DNA of 64,000 nt, taken from positions 2,232,001 through 2,296,000 of the forward strand of contig OZ007004.1 in NCBI GenBank assembly GCA_963931105.1, read 5' to 3'. The position numbers were made by a program, and so were the translations under genes. This stretch comes from UMGS1590 sp900552455. GTDB lineage: Bacteria > Bacillota > Peptococcia > Peptococcales > Peptococcaceae. The notes below the pieces were generated by a model, which was not told the DNA's origin, ran no database searches, and saw only the letters and a list, made by a program, of their open reading frames with translations. Shown here in pieces: positions 7,405 through 16,200 of this stretch (its first letter is position 1; each line of letters begins with the position of its first letter).

Positions 7405-7800
7405 ATGAAAAAGAATACCCCACCCTCTATGGATGCCTGGCTTGCAGAAGCGAAACAGCATCCCGATGCCGCAAAGATCGGCATGTATCTCTTCCACGAC
7501 GGCGTCGTGCGCGAAGATGCCAAGGCAAAAGTACGCACTGGCGCGACGGATACGCAGCCTGTTACTGGCATGCAGTTTTCCTTCGATGCTGCAAAGCTTG
7601 AGAACGTGATCCAGGAAGCCTACACGCTGCCCGGTATTTACTACGTGCGCGCCTGGCTGAACGAGGGCGTTCTGGAAGTCGGCGACGACATCATGCGCGT
7701 TCTCATCGGCGGCGACATCCGCCCGCATGTGATCGACGCGCTGCAGCATACAGTCGGTCGCATCAAAAACGAATGTGTGATCGAAACAGAGCTTTATTAA
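7405..7800 (+). CDS. moaE: Molybdopterin synthase large subunit MoaE-like
   Basis: A 131-residue protein of the short clostridial MoaE type. MoaE with MoaD turns cyclic pyranopterin into the dithiolene pterin (molybdopterin). Visible family features are GMYLFHDGVVREDAKAKVR near the N-terminus, the segment YYVRAWLNEGVLEVGDDIMRVLIGGDIRPHV, and the C-terminal VGRIKNECVIETELY with the conserved Lys-Asn-Glu. It is a divergent branch, shorter than E. coli MoaE (150 residues), so activity is inferred from context. AAGGAGG lies seven bases before the ATG at 7405; a TTG one codon upstream is less likely. Its MoaD partner is encoded 10 kb away behind aor. Confidence 0.82.
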   Translation: MKKNTPPSMDAWLAEAKQHPDAAKIGMYLFHDGVVREDAKAKVRTGATDTQPVTGMQFSFDAAKLENVIQEAYTLPGIYYVRAWLNEGVLEVGDDIMRVLIGGDIRPHVIDALQHTVGRIKNECVIETELY

Positions 7801-7804
7801 CGAC

Positions 7805-7841
7805 AATGACCACGACTCGCAAGAATCGTGGTCATTTTTTT
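7805..7841 (+). terminator. Intrinsic terminator after moaE
   Basis: Arms AATGACCACGA and TCGTGGTCATT followed by a run of T on the plus strand. The minus strand has no T run, so it ends only the moaE transcript. Confidence 0.85.
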
Positions 7842-8331
7842 ATCGCCCGCAATCGGCGGAGCCTTCAGAATATAACATATCAAGCCCATGTTGCACAGGA
7901 TCGATGACGGCGAGAATGTTTTCTTCTGCCGCTTTTTTGCTGCCTGGCAGATTGATGATCAGCGTGCGCCCACGAATACCGGCCACGCTCCGCGACAGGC
8001 AACCTTTTGGCGTGATGCGCATCGATTCAGCGCGCATCGCTTCCGGAATGCCTGGTGTCTGCCGTTCCACAACGGTGAGGGTGGCTTCCGGCGTGATGTC
8101 CCGCGGCGAAAAGCCTGTGCCTCCTGTGGTCAGCACAAGGGCAATGTGCGCATTATCGCTGCAATACAGGAGCTGGCGCTGGATTTCTCCAGCATCGTCG
8201 GGAACGATCGCCGTATGCACGACGTCAAAACCTTTCTTCTCGAGAATGCGGCAGAGATTTGGGCCGCTTGTGTCTTCCCGCTCTCCGCGCGCGCCTTTGT
8301 CGCTGACGGTGATCACTGCTGCTGTGTACAT
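7840..8331 (-). CDS. mogA: Molybdopterin adenylyltransferase MogA/MoaB
   Basis: A 163-residue MogA/MoaB-family enzyme, which activates molybdopterin with ATP to adenylyl-molybdopterin before metal insertion. Family marks are AAVITVSDKGARGEREDTSGP, the TTGGTGFSPRDITPEA loop (conserved GGTG and Asp), and GIRGRTLIINLPGSKKAAEEN. The ATG at 8331 shares a base with the moaC stop (TGATG), so translation is coupled; a GTG one codon earlier is possible. It is the last gene of the long minus-strand cofactor operon that starts with the regulator at 16028. Confidence 0.93.
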   Translation of the reverse strand: MYTAAVITVSDKGARGEREDTSGPNLCRILEKKGFDVVHTAIVPDDAGEIQRQLLYCSDNAHIALVLTTGGTGFSPRDITPEATLTVVERQTPGIPEAMRAESMRITPKGCLSRSVAGIRGRTLIINLPGSKKAAEENILAVIDPVQHGLDMLYSEGSADCGR

Positions 8332-8816
8332 CACACTTCCTCCTTCCGCTCGAAATCACCGTGTACACCGCCGCTTTTCTTGAGCAGGCGAATGTCGGTG
8401 ATGATCATATCCTTCTGCACCGCTTTGCACATATCGTAAACGGTGAGCGCCGCTGTGCTGACGGCTGTGAGTGCCTCCATCTCGACGCCGGTGCGTCCGT
8501 CGCAGCGCACGCTGGCGGTGATCTCTACAGAATGCCGCGTTTCATCGAGGGCGAGCGAGAGATCGATGCCGCCGAGGAGGATCGGATGACACATCGGGAT
8601 AATATCCGGCGTGCGCTTTGCGCCCATGACGCCTGCGATCTGCGCAACAGTGAGCACATCGCCCTTTTTCATACCGCCGCTTTTGATCAGCGCGAAAGTC
8701 TCTGCATTCACGAGCACGCGTCCAGCTGCGACTGCTGTACGCTCGCTCACCGGCTTTTCGCCGACATCGACCATTTTTGCGCGTCCTTGTTCATTGAAAT
8801 GTGTGAAATCGCTCAT
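8331..8816 (-). CDS. moaC: Cyclic pyranopterin monophosphate synthase MoaC
   Basis: A 161-residue MoaC, which with MoaA converts GTP to cyclic pyranopterin monophosphate, the first step of the pterin cofactor. Conserved elements are MVDVGEKPVSERTAVA, KKGDVLTVAQIAGVMGAKRTPDIIPMCHP, the region VRCDGRTGVEMEALTAVSTAALTVYDMCKA, and DIRLLKKSGGVHGDF. These contain the conserved Lys, Asp and His residues of the active site. Length matches the family. The start at 8816 follows a GGAGGG that overlaps the end of moaA; a longer upstream reading frame has no support. Confidence 0.96.
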   Translation of the reverse strand: MSDFTHFNEQGRAKMVDVGEKPVSERTAVAAGRVLVNAETFALIKSGGMKKGDVLTVAQIAGVMGAKRTPDIIPMCHPILLGGIDLSLALDETRHSVEITASVRCDGRTGVEMEALTAVSTAALTVYDMCKAVQKDMIITDIRLLKKSGGVHGDFERKEEV

Positions 8817-8818
8817 CG

Positions 8819-9772
8819 TTACCCTCCAATCTGATTCATGCTGCGTCCTGCCTGAGAATGATGCAGCGCATCCAGATCGCCATGCCATTGCGGCTTGTGC
8901 CAGATGGCCGTTTCCAGCTGCGCGCGCATGCCCTCACGATCCAGCCCTTTGAGGGAAAGCTCCTCTGCGGAATGCAGACAAGGCTTGATCTTGCCGTCGG
9001 CAGTCAGCCGCAAGCGGTTACAATCGCCACAGAAATGTGCGCTCACCGGACTGATGAGACCAATATTTCCCTGCGCATCCGGCAAACGATACAGCCGCGC
9101 AACGCCGCCGTCCTGCTTGACAGGCTCCACCTCCGGCAACGCCTCCAACACCCGCGTGCATGGGATGAAGGCGCGCTCATCAAAATCCGGATTGTCGAGC
9201 ATCGGCATCAGCTCGATAAAACGCATATCAACTGGATAGCGCCGCGTCAATTCGGCCAGCGGTGCGATCTCATCGTCGTTGAATCCACCGATCAGAACCG
9301 CATTCAGCTTGATCTTGTCAAATCCTGCCGCCAGCGCAGCCTCCAGCCCTGAATAAAAATCAGCCAGCTCGCCGCGGCGCGTGATGTACGCATATTTCTC
9401 CGCATCCAACGTGTCGATGCTGATGTTCAGCCGGTTCACGCCTGCTTCGCGCAGCGCTGGCGCCGTCTCCGCCAGCAGCGTGCCATTTGTCGTCATGCAA
9501 AGCTCGCGGATACCTGGCACCGCTGCAGCGCGTCTGCAGATCGATAGAATATTTTTCTTCACCAGCGGCTCTCCGCCAGTGATGCGCAGCTTCGTGACGC
9601 CCAGCGACGCCGCCGCTTCGATGGCCATGATGAGCTCGTCTTCGGTGAGCATTTCATCGTGGCGTTTTTTATCGATCCCCTCTTCTGGCATGCAGTAGCG
9701 ACAGCGCAGATTGCAGCGCTCCGTCACCGACACGCGCAGGTAGGTGATCCGTCGTCCATATTGATCGATCAT
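8819..9772 (-). CDS. moaA: GTP 3',8-cyclase MoaA (radical SAM)
   Basis: A 317-residue radical SAM enzyme that converts GTP to 3',8-cyclo-GTP. The N-terminal cluster motif is CNLRCRYC (Cys-x3-Cys-x2-Cys) and the second, GTP-binding [4Fe-4S] site is HFCGDCNRLRLTADGKIKPCL. The SAM-binding GGEPL is present. The C-terminus is slightly short and ends NQIGG rather than the double-Gly tail seen in many MoaA proteins, though it does end in Gly-Gly. The ATG at 9772 overlaps the previous stop (ATGA) and is preceded by GGAGGGG; a Met five codons upstream lacks this. Confidence 0.95.
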   Translation of the reverse strand: MIDQYGRRITYLRVSVTERCNLRCRYCMPEEGIDKKRHDEMLTEDELIMAIEAAASLGVTKLRITGGEPLVKKNILSICRRAAAVPGIRELCMTTNGTLLAETAPALREAGVNRLNISIDTLDAEKYAYITRRGELADFYSGLEAALAAGFDKIKLNAVLIGGFNDDEIAPLAELTRRYPVDMRFIELMPMLDNPDFDERAFIPCTRVLEALPEVEPVKQDGGVARLYRLPDAQGNIGLISPVSAHFCGDCNRLRLTADGKIKPCLHSAEELSLKGLDREGMRAQLETAIWHKPQWHGDLDALHHSQAGRSMNQIGG

Positions 9773-10632
9773 TCGCTTCCCCTCCATTTTCTGCAGGCAT
9801 TTTCACCTGTCTCTGCTCCATCCAGCACCACCGTTTCGAGCATTGGCTGTATCATTCTGCAATTACCACAAAGATGCAGCCAATCTGCTGCACCAAGATT
9901 TTCAATCAGCGTTCGCTCCGGTTTCAAACCGACTGCGATCAAAAGCGTTCTGCAGGGAATGATCTCCCCATTTTCCAGCAAAACGTTTTCGATTCTTTTC
10001 TCGCCGCGGATCTCAGCAATCGTTGTTTGACAGATCAGCTTTACAAACGGCGAAGCCAGACAGCGCTGATTGCGCCAGAGACCGCCGCAGGTTGCTCTCT
10101 GTTCAATTAAGGTAACAGAAATGCCACAGGCTGCGAGATGCGACGCCATGATCAATCCAAGATCCCCACTGCCGAGAATAACCACTGGTCCTGGTGGCAC
10201 GATCCCGCGCAGGTTGAGCATTTCCTGCATCTGGCCAGCTGTGTAAACGCCTTCCGGCCGTGTGCCGAAAATATCCAGTGCGCCGGCAGGAATCTCATAG
10301 CTGCCCGTCGCCAGGATCAGCTGATCGAATGCAACATATGTTCGTCCAATGTTTTTACCAGCGAGCAGCGCCTTGCGCTGTGCGGAAATTTCAAGCGCTG
10401 TCGTTGCCGGCAAACAACGCACACAATCTGGGAAATCTGCCAGCAACGCTGTGACAGCCTCAGGGCCATTTTTGCCGTCTGCAAAACCACGATGCAGACA
10501 CTGTGGCAAAATACCACCCAGGAAAGGCCTATTGTCCACCAATAGAACCTCTGCGCCTGCATTAGCGGCAGATTTCGCTGCCGAAATACCAGCAGCGCCG
10601 CCACCAATGACAAGGATATCACGGCGTTCCAT
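9769..10632 (-). CDS. FAD/NAD-dependent oxidoreductase, GlpB-like partner
   Basis: A 287-residue flavoprotein with an N-terminal FAD-binding Rossmann motif (VIGGGAAGISAAKSAANAG) and a second dinucleotide motif GSGDLGLIMASHLAACG for NAD(P). ATGSYEIP is the typical second FAD contact. It resembles the pyridine-nucleotide-disulfide type subunit that accompanies GlpA-like flavoproteins in many Bacillota; such proteins are usually longer (about 410 residues). Cysteines at the C-terminal end (LCGNC) might bind a metal. It overlaps the preceding flavoprotein gene by 14 bases, with GGAGG inside that gene, so the two are coupled. Placement within the pterin operon suggests a redox function tied to the tungsten enzyme, which is inference. 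Confidence 0.82.
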   Translation of the reverse strand: MERRDILVIGGGAAGISAAKSAANAGAEVLLVDNRPFLGGILPQCLHRGFADGKNGPEAVTALLADFPDCVRCLPATTALEISAQRKALLAGKNIGRTYVAFDQLILATGSYEIPAGALDIFGTRPEGVYTAGQMQEMLNLRGIVPPGPVVILGSGDLGLIMASHLAACGISVTLIEQRATCGGLWRNQRCLASPFVKLICQTTIAEIRGEKRIENVLLENGEIIPCRTLLIAVGLKPERTLIENLGAADWLHLCGNCRMIQPMLETVVLDGAETGENACRKWRGSE

Positions 10633-11950
10633 GTTTAGCCTCCTCTAGCAGCGCCTCAATGTGCGCACGACAGCGGCTGCCCTGACAACGCCCAAGTCCA
10701 CTACCGGTGCGATGCTTGACGCCATCCAGCGTGTGCGCACCACGAGCGATCGCCGCAAGGATCTCGCCCTTGCTGATCTGCTCGCATTGACAAACGATCT
10801 CGTCATCCTTTTGCACGAGCACTTTGCGGCTCGGCGAAAAATTTTCATTTAATTCAGCCCCCAGCGCGGTGGCGATACGCCTGGCGACCGCATTACCAAG
10901 TGCATCCGCACAAGTCAGCCCAGGTGTTTTCACGCCGATCAGACTGATAAAATTCTCTGCTGGCGCGGCAATCACGAAATCGTGCAGCCGCGTCTTCTCA
11001 GAATTGACAACATAGGGATTTGGACGCACAGCTGCAAAGGAACGGATCTGCCGCTCCACTGCAAGCTCCGGTAACATAACTTTAGCAAGATGGCGCAGCG
11101 TCGTCAAGCCCTCACGGCTTGTTGCCCAGTGCTCGCCAGTAAGGGGGCGCACTGGTGATTCAAGAAGCAGCGTTCCCTCAACAGTTGGCACAACAGTTAC
11201 GCCCTTTCCATTGGAGCACTCCTGAAAAAGAATATGCCGTGGAGCTGGCGTATTTTTATCAAGCACAAGATAATCAGCCGCGTCAAGCGCCAGCCGAATC
11301 GATGGTGGAAAACAGCTTTCCTGCAATGCAGCCGCTGCCAAACCAGCCGCATTGACAACGGCACGGCAATGAAATGTTTCAGCGTCTGTTTCAAGGACAT
11401 AGCCGTCTTTTTCTCTTCGTATCTGCCGAACTTCACAGCCCATTTTCGCACAACAGCCATTTTGCACAGCATTCTCGTAAGCTGCGATACCAAGTTGCCA
11501 CGGATTGACAGTGCCGCTCGACGGCGCCAAGAGCGCTGCCGTCACAGATTCTGCAAGCAATGGCTCCAGCGCCCGCGCCTCTTCGCCAGAAAGAATGCGC
11601 AGATCTGGCACACCATTTTCGCGCCCCTGTTTTAATTTTTTGTGAAGCACCGCTTCTGATTCTGACCCATCAGCAACCAAAAGACTGCCGCAGCGCTTAA
11701 AAGGAACCGCCAGCTCATCACAAAGCTTGGCAAAATTCCTGTTCGCCGCCACCGTCATCTCGGCTTTAAGACTCCCAGGCTTGTTGTCGCAGCCGCTGTA
11801 CACGATCGCCGAATTGGCGCGGGTGATCCCCATACAGACATCCACCTCTGCGCAGATGAGCAGCGTTTCCAATCGCCATCGACGAAGATTGCGCGCTGCA
11901 AACGCACCGAGCACACCTCCGCCGATGACAACGACATCGACCCATTCCAT
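10619..11950 (-). CDS. FAD-dependent oxidoreductase with BFD-like [2Fe-2S] domain, GlpA-like
   Basis: A 443-residue flavoprotein of the DAO/GlpA family. The N-terminus MEWVDVVVIGGGVLGAFAARNL binds FAD; the C-terminal part (CQCEQISKGEI...TGSGLGRCQGSRC) is a BFD-like domain with four cysteines for a [2Fe-2S] cluster. Related proteins are anaerobic glycerol-3-phosphate dehydrogenase subunit A and similar dehydrogenases. No glycerol gene (glpF, glpK) is near. It lies between moeA-PBP and a second flavoprotein, all in one operon of tungsten-cofactor genes. The substrate is unknown; an electron-transfer role for the aldehyde oxidoreductase is one possibility. The ATG at 11950 is one base after the previous stop; a TTG three codons upstream would overlap it. 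Confidence 0.85.
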   Translation of the reverse strand: MEWVDVVVIGGGVLGAFAARNLRRWRLETLLICAEVDVCMGITRANSAIVYSGCDNKPGSLKAEMTVAANRNFAKLCDELAVPFKRCGSLLVADGSESEAVLHKKLKQGRENGVPDLRILSGEEARALEPLLAESVTAALLAPSSGTVNPWQLGIAAYENAVQNGCCAKMGCEVRQIRREKDGYVLETDAETFHCRAVVNAAGLAAAALQESCFPPSIRLALDAADYLVLDKNTPAPRHILFQECSNGKGVTVVPTVEGTLLLESPVRPLTGEHWATSREGLTTLRHLAKVMLPELAVERQIRSFAAVRPNPYVVNSEKTRLHDFVIAAPAENFISLIGVKTPGLTCADALGNAVARRIATALGAELNENFSPSRKVLVQKDDEIVCQCEQISKGEILAAIARGAHTLDGVKHRTGSGLGRCQGSRCRAHIEALLEEAKHGTP

Positions 11951-11951
11951 C

Positions 11952-13862
11952 TCAATCAAGCGGAATGATCTCGCCAGGATGATCGACCGTATAGCCGCCC
12001 ATGGCGAGCATCTTTTCCCTGAACGCAGGGCTCTTCAGCGTCGCGATCAATTGCTGAACAACCGGCGTTTCCCAGGCATGATCCGGGATAATGAGATCGT
12101 ATTCTTCAATACAGATCGGCAGAAAATCCAGGTCATACAGCTGCGCTGCCGAATAAATCCCCATTCCCGCATCAGCGCTGCCGTTTGCGATTTGAGCAGC
12201 TACAGACGTATGCGTCAGCTCTTCACGCTCATAGCCATAAATATCGCTAACATTCACAGCATATTGCTCGCAAAGATAATCCATCAGCACGCGCGTGCCA
12301 GACCCCTTCTGACGATTGACATAGCGCACACCATTTTTGGCGATATCTGCAAATTCTTTTATATCCAGTGGATTGCCTTTGGCAAGCATCAGTCCCTGCT
12401 GACGGCCAACACAGCGGACAAGACGGATCCCGCCATTTGGAAAATATTTTTTCAGGAAGGACAGATTGTACACACCTGTCTCTGTATCGAGCAAGTGACA
12501 GCCACCTGCATGCGCCTCGCCGCGACGGATCGCCATGATCCCGCCCATAGAGCCAACGTGAGAACTGCTCATGAAAACCGTCGGATCGGCACGATGCATC
12601 ATATCTGCCACTTCATCGAGCAAGGGATCGTGGCTGCCGATGACAACGAGTGTATTCTGCAGTTTTTCCGGCGTGCTCAAGAGCCGCACCTGCACCTCTT
12701 CACCAGCTTCATAGCCTTCTGTGCCTTGTGGCACTTCGAGAATGCCGTCCGCTTTCATGAATGAAGACACAACGCCCGCACCACGGCTAAGCGGCGACGC
12801 CGTAAGTTTTCCACCAACTTCGCCCATGCGCACACGTACAAATTCCTGATATTTTAAACCGCTGACAACAGGGCGTGTGAGTGTCGCCGTCGCCAGCTGA
12901 ACAGGCGCCGTATTGCTGTGGAACCATTCAGCAACGAGTGGTTTCAGCAATTCTTCGATCACAATGATGCCGCTGACCGGATAACCAGGCACCCCAAGGA
13001 TTGGCACAGCGCCACGCAATCCCAAAATAGCCGGTTTCCCAGGCTTGATGGCAATACCATGATAAACCACGTCACCAAGCTCGCGGATCACAGACACAGA
13101 ATAATCCTCTCGTCCCGCTGAGGATCCCGCATTCAGAAGCACAATGTCGCACTCATCGGCCGCTCGCGCAACCATTTCACGAATCGCATCAAAGCGATCC
13201 GGCACGATCGGATAGGTTTTCGCCTCAGCGCCCCATTCCTGCACCATCGCTGAAAAGATCGACGAATTAAATTCGAGGATATCTCCTGGTTTTGGATCGG
13301 CACATGGCGCCACGATCTCATCACCAGTCGGAATGATCCCAATGACTGGCTTTTTTATGACCTCTATCTCCAATACGCCACCAGCGATCATCGCGCCAAT
13401 AGCTGCTGGTGTCACTTCCATATAAGAAGCGAGGATCATCTCGCCAGCACAGATGTCTTCGCCAATCTGTCGGATATGCTGCCACGGAGCAGCGGCTGCA
13501 TAGATCGTCACCGCCTCATCTTCACCGCGCACAATATCTTCCACCATGATGACCGCATCACAGTCTTCCGGCACCGGATCACCAGTATCTACGACCATAT
13601 ATTGCTGTGGCGTTAAACGCACCGGCGTTGTTTCTGTTGCGCCAAAGGTGTCTTTTGCATGAACAGCAATCCCGTCCATTGCGCTCGCCGCATAATGTGG
13701 CGCGCAAATCGCTGCATAAACAGCGCGCGCCGTAATGCGCCCGAAAGCGTTCTGTACAGAAACCATTTCCGTCTGACCAGCAAAACCATTTTCCTGCAGA
13801 CGTGCCAGATATTCTCCGCGCGCTTCGTCGAGCGGCACATTTGTTAAATATTCAAATCCCAT
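11952..13862 (-). CDS. moeA: MoeA fused to a periplasmic-binding-protein-like domain
   Basis: A 636-residue fusion. Residues 1 to about 405 are a complete MoeA, the metal insertase that places molybdate or tungstate into adenylylated pterin: DGIAVHAKDTFGA, VDTGDPVPEDCDAVIMVED, NAGSSAGREDYSV and PGKPAILGLRGAVPILGVPGYP. Residues from about 415 to the end form a substrate-binding-protein-like domain (GSHDPLLDEVADMM, SHVGSMGGIMAIRRGEAHAGG, VNRQKGSGTRVLMDYL, PICIEEYDLIIP). This architecture is known from archaea and clostridia. The fused domain, homologous to the ligand domain of the regulator at 15093, may bind the oxyanion or a pterin. It is co-transcribed with a second, plain MoeA; in tungsten users two MoeA paralogs are common. 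Confidence 0.93.
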   Translation of the reverse strand: MGFEYLTNVPLDEARGEYLARLQENGFAGQTEMVSVQNAFGRITARAVYAAICAPHYAASAMDGIAVHAKDTFGATETTPVRLTPQQYMVVDTGDPVPEDCDAVIMVEDIVRGEDEAVTIYAAAAPWQHIRQIGEDICAGEMILASYMEVTPAAIGAMIAGGVLEIEVIKKPVIGIIPTGDEIVAPCADPKPGDILEFNSSIFSAMVQEWGAEAKTYPIVPDRFDAIREMVARAADECDIVLLNAGSSAGREDYSVSVIRELGDVVYHGIAIKPGKPAILGLRGAVPILGVPGYPVSGIIVIEELLKPLVAEWFHSNTAPVQLATATLTRPVVSGLKYQEFVRVRMGEVGGKLTASPLSRGAGVVSSFMKADGILEVPQGTEGYEAGEEVQVRLLSTPEKLQNTLVVIGSHDPLLDEVADMMHRADPTVFMSSSHVGSMGGIMAIRRGEAHAGGCHLLDTETGVYNLSFLKKYFPNGGIRLVRCVGRQQGLMLAKGNPLDIKEFADIAKNGVRYVNRQKGSGTRVLMDYLCEQYAVNVSDIYGYEREELTHTSVAAQIANGSADAGMGIYSAAQLYDLDFLPICIEEYDLIIPDHAWETPVVQQLIATLKSPAFREKMLAMGGYTVDHPGEIIPLD

Positions 13863-13866
13863 AATT

Positions 13867-15090
13867 TTAATCTCCTGAACAAATCGTTACTTGTATTTCA
13901 GCGCCTTTTGGCAGCCCTTCACAGTCGCGATCGATGCAAAAATAGCCATCGCTGCCGGCGAGCGTTGTGATCAGGCCGGATTTTCCTCGGATCGGATAGG
14001 CGATAAGCCCCTCTGCATCTTCTTCCAGATGACAGGACTGATAAAGTGCGCGGCCATCATTGGCACCAATGTTTTCGCTTAAGATCGCCGTCACCGTGTA
14101 ATGATGCATTGTGCGCCCCTGCAAACGCGCCAAAAGTGGCAACACAAACAGCTTCGTGATAAAATATGCAGCCACCGGATGTCCTGGCAAACCGATCATC
14201 GGTTTGTTTGCATCCTTGCCAAAAATCGTCGGTTTTCCAGGCTTTACAGCAATCCCGTGAAAAAGCAGCGTGCCACGTTCTTCGATGATGCGACAAGTCG
14301 CGTCTTTCACACCGACGCTGCTGCCACCGGAAAGCAATACCGCATCGCATTCCTCCAGCGCGTGGTCCACTTTTTCTGCAAGCAGCGCAGCGTCATCAAC
14401 AACGATGCCGTATTCTTTTACCTGTGCACCAAAAGCCTGCAACATTGCAGCCAGCATCGGACTGTTGACATCACGCACCTGCCCCGGTCCCGGTGACTGT
14501 TCCGGAGGAACAAGCTCGTCACCCGTCGAAATAACACCGACGCGCAGTTTTCGTGCAACATTCACCGTTGTTTTCCCGATCGCTGCCAGCGCGCCGATAT
14601 CCTGAGAACCGAGCACACGTCCTTTCTGGAGAATGGTTTTTCCCGGATAGACATCGTCACCACGGAAAATCATATTCTGTCCAGGCGCTGTTGACTTTGC
14701 GATTCCGATCGTACCATCTCCGTAATCCTCGGTGAATTCGATCATCACCACACTGTCGGCGCCTTCCGGCACCGCACCACCAGTCGGAACATAGACACAG
14801 GTTCCTGCGGCAAGCGGTGCAGCAGCTTCCTCACCCATCAATACTTCACCAGCCAGTGGCAGGATCGCTGGGATCGCATCGCTGCAGCCGAATGTATCGC
14901 GCGCTCGCAGAGCATAGCCATCAACAGTTGAGCGATTAAAATCCGGCACATATTCCGTCGTCACCACATCTTCCGCAAGCACGCGACCAATGGCTTGTGC
15001 CAACGGGACAGCTTCCACGCAATCAGCAAGCGGCGAAAACTCAGCATCGATCACCTGCAAAACTTCGTCAGGCGTTTTTACTTCTAACAT
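13867..15090 (-). CDS. moeA: Molybdopterin molybdenumtransferase MoeA (second paralog)
   Basis: A 407-residue MoeA without fusion. Marks include FNRSTVDGYALRARDTFG, YVPTGGAVPEGADSVVMIEF, ISTGDELV, LSGGSSVGVKDATCRIIEE and PGKPTIFGKDANKPMIGLPGHPVAA. These cover the domains that bind adenylylated pterin and catalyse metal insertion. Sequence differences from the fused MoeA next door are large, so this is an old duplication. One of the two could be specific for tungsten, as proposed for paired MoeA proteins in archaea, but which one cannot be said. The ATG at 15090 lies just after the regulator stop, with GAGGAAG as ribosome site. Confidence 0.94.
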   Translation of the reverse strand: MLEVKTPDEVLQVIDAEFSPLADCVEAVPLAQAIGRVLAEDVVTTEYVPDFNRSTVDGYALRARDTFGCSDAIPAILPLAGEVLMGEEAAAPLAAGTCVYVPTGGAVPEGADSVVMIEFTEDYGDGTIGIAKSTAPGQNMIFRGDDVYPGKTILQKGRVLGSQDIGALAAIGKTTVNVARKLRVGVISTGDELVPPEQSPGPGQVRDVNSPMLAAMLQAFGAQVKEYGIVVDDAALLAEKVDHALEECDAVLLSGGSSVGVKDATCRIIEERGTLLFHGIAVKPGKPTIFGKDANKPMIGLPGHPVAAYFITKLFVLPLLARLQGRTMHHYTVTAILSENIGANDGRALYQSCHLEEDAEGLIAYPIRGKSGLITTLAGSDGYFCIDRDCEGLPKGAEIQVTICSGD

Positions 15091-15092
15091 AT

Positions 15093-16028
15093 TCACACTT
15101 CCTCAATGATTTTTCCAAGATCACGATAATCGTTTCCGGTAAAGTGCGCCAATTCCCTGTGAAAGATTGGAGACACCAGAACCTCTTCGAGCTTCTGGCC
15201 CACTGATGTTTCAAGCAGCGACTTGCGTACAACAAGATCATAACTTTCTTTTAAAAGCGGGATGAAGTCGATCCCGTCGATCTGCGTTGAAATACGCTCT
15301 GTTCCCAGCGCCAGGTCCGCTTCTCCCTCCGCCACCGCCGCCGCAGCCGTGAGATGCGATTTTACAATATGATCGTACCCTTTTAGGGATGCAGAAGAAA
15401 TGCCGAGTTTTTTCAGCTGCACATCGAGCAAAATGCGCGAGCTGGAGCCTGGACGACGATTGAGAATCGTCAGATCGTCACGCGCCAGATCCTGCCAACC
15501 AGTGATTCCTTTTGGATTCCCCTTCTGCACATAAAATCCCTGCAGACGATAGGAAAGATTAATGAGCACAGACGGCACACCAGGCATCAAGCTGCGCACA
15601 TATGAAGCATTATACCTTTCGCCATCGAAAAGATGGCAGGCGCAAACATGCACCTTATCCTGATACAGCGACAACAGGCCCTCAAAACCGGAAAGATACG
15701 TGCGTGCCGTGACCACCCCACTCTGATGTAAAAAATTTGCCAGGATATCCAATACCACATCCTGTCCAGCAATGATCAAATCTGGCGCCTCACTCTCTGG
15801 AGGCGTCAATAACGTTGAATGCGTATCAATCTTTTTCACTCCGCGGGCAGAATTTTCGCTGCGCGAACGAGCGATGTATGCGTCCACATCGTCCTGCGTG
15901 AAACGCACCTTGCGGCCGATCTTGTAGGACCGAATCTCGCCGCGGCGAATAAGATCATAAATCGTAGATTTGCTGACATGGAGAATGTCAGCAACTTCCT
16001 GGGTTGATAAGGATTTATTCTGAGCCAT
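15093..16028 (-). CDS. Transcription regulator with excisionase-type HTH and PBP-like ligand domain
   Basis: A 311-residue regulator. Residues 7-57 (LSTQEVADILHVSKSTIYDLIRRGEIRSYKIGRKVRF) are a MerR/excisionase-type helix-turn-helix. Residues from about 85 on form a binding-protein-like domain (IIAGQDVVLDILANFLHQSG, NRRPGSSSRILLDVQLKKLG, EGEADLALGTERI, IPLLKESYDLVV), of the same family as the C-terminus of the MoeA fusion. Proteins of this layout occur with molybdenum and tungsten genes and are thought to sense the oxyanion or cofactor. It heads the minus-strand cofactor operon and is divergent from aor. The phased TTTC boxes in the shared intergenic region and before tupA are its best candidate targets. 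Confidence 0.88.
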   Translation of the reverse strand: MAQNKSLSTQEVADILHVSKSTIYDLIRRGEIRSYKIGRKVRFTQDDVDAYIARSRSENSARGVKKIDTHSTLLTPPESEAPDLIIAGQDVVLDILANFLHQSGVVTARTYLSGFEGLLSLYQDKVHVCACHLFDGERYNASYVRSLMPGVPSVLINLSYRLQGFYVQKGNPKGITGWQDLARDDLTILNRRPGSSSRILLDVQLKKLGISSASLKGYDHIVKSHLTAAAAVAEGEADLALGTERISTQIDGIDFIPLLKESYDLVVRKSLLETSVGQKLEEVLVSPIFHRELAHFTGNDYRDLGKIIEEV

Positions 16029-16073
16029 GCTGTGTCCCCCTATCTTCTGTTATATAACTGTTCTCTTGCCATT

Positions 16074-16102
16074 ATTATACGGTTTTTTCAATTTTCTCTC
16101 AA
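16074..16102 (-). promoter_or_regulatory. Promoter of the cofactor operon (regulator first)
   Basis: On the minus strand TTGAGA (16097-16102), a 17-base spacer and a perfect TATAAT (16074-16079). It should drive the operon regulator-moeA-moeA/PBP-flavoproteins-moaA-moaC-mogA. Confidence 0.7.
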
Positions 16103-16126
16103 GTTCTCCTACCGGCCAAACGGGTA

Positions 16127-16156
16127 TTAGTTCGCGTCATTTCGTATCATTTCACG
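16127..16156. promoter_or_regulatory. Phased TTTC boxes between regulator and aor
   Basis: TCATTTC at 16137 and 16147, exactly 10 bp apart, with a weaker copy TTAGTTC at 16127. The array has the same form as the three boxes before tupA. It lies about 25 bases upstream of the -35 of the regulator operon, and farther from aor. Confidence 0.55.
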
Positions 16157-16200
16157 CATCAAGTTGAATAAAACTTTGAAATAGTTCGTATGAAGACAAC

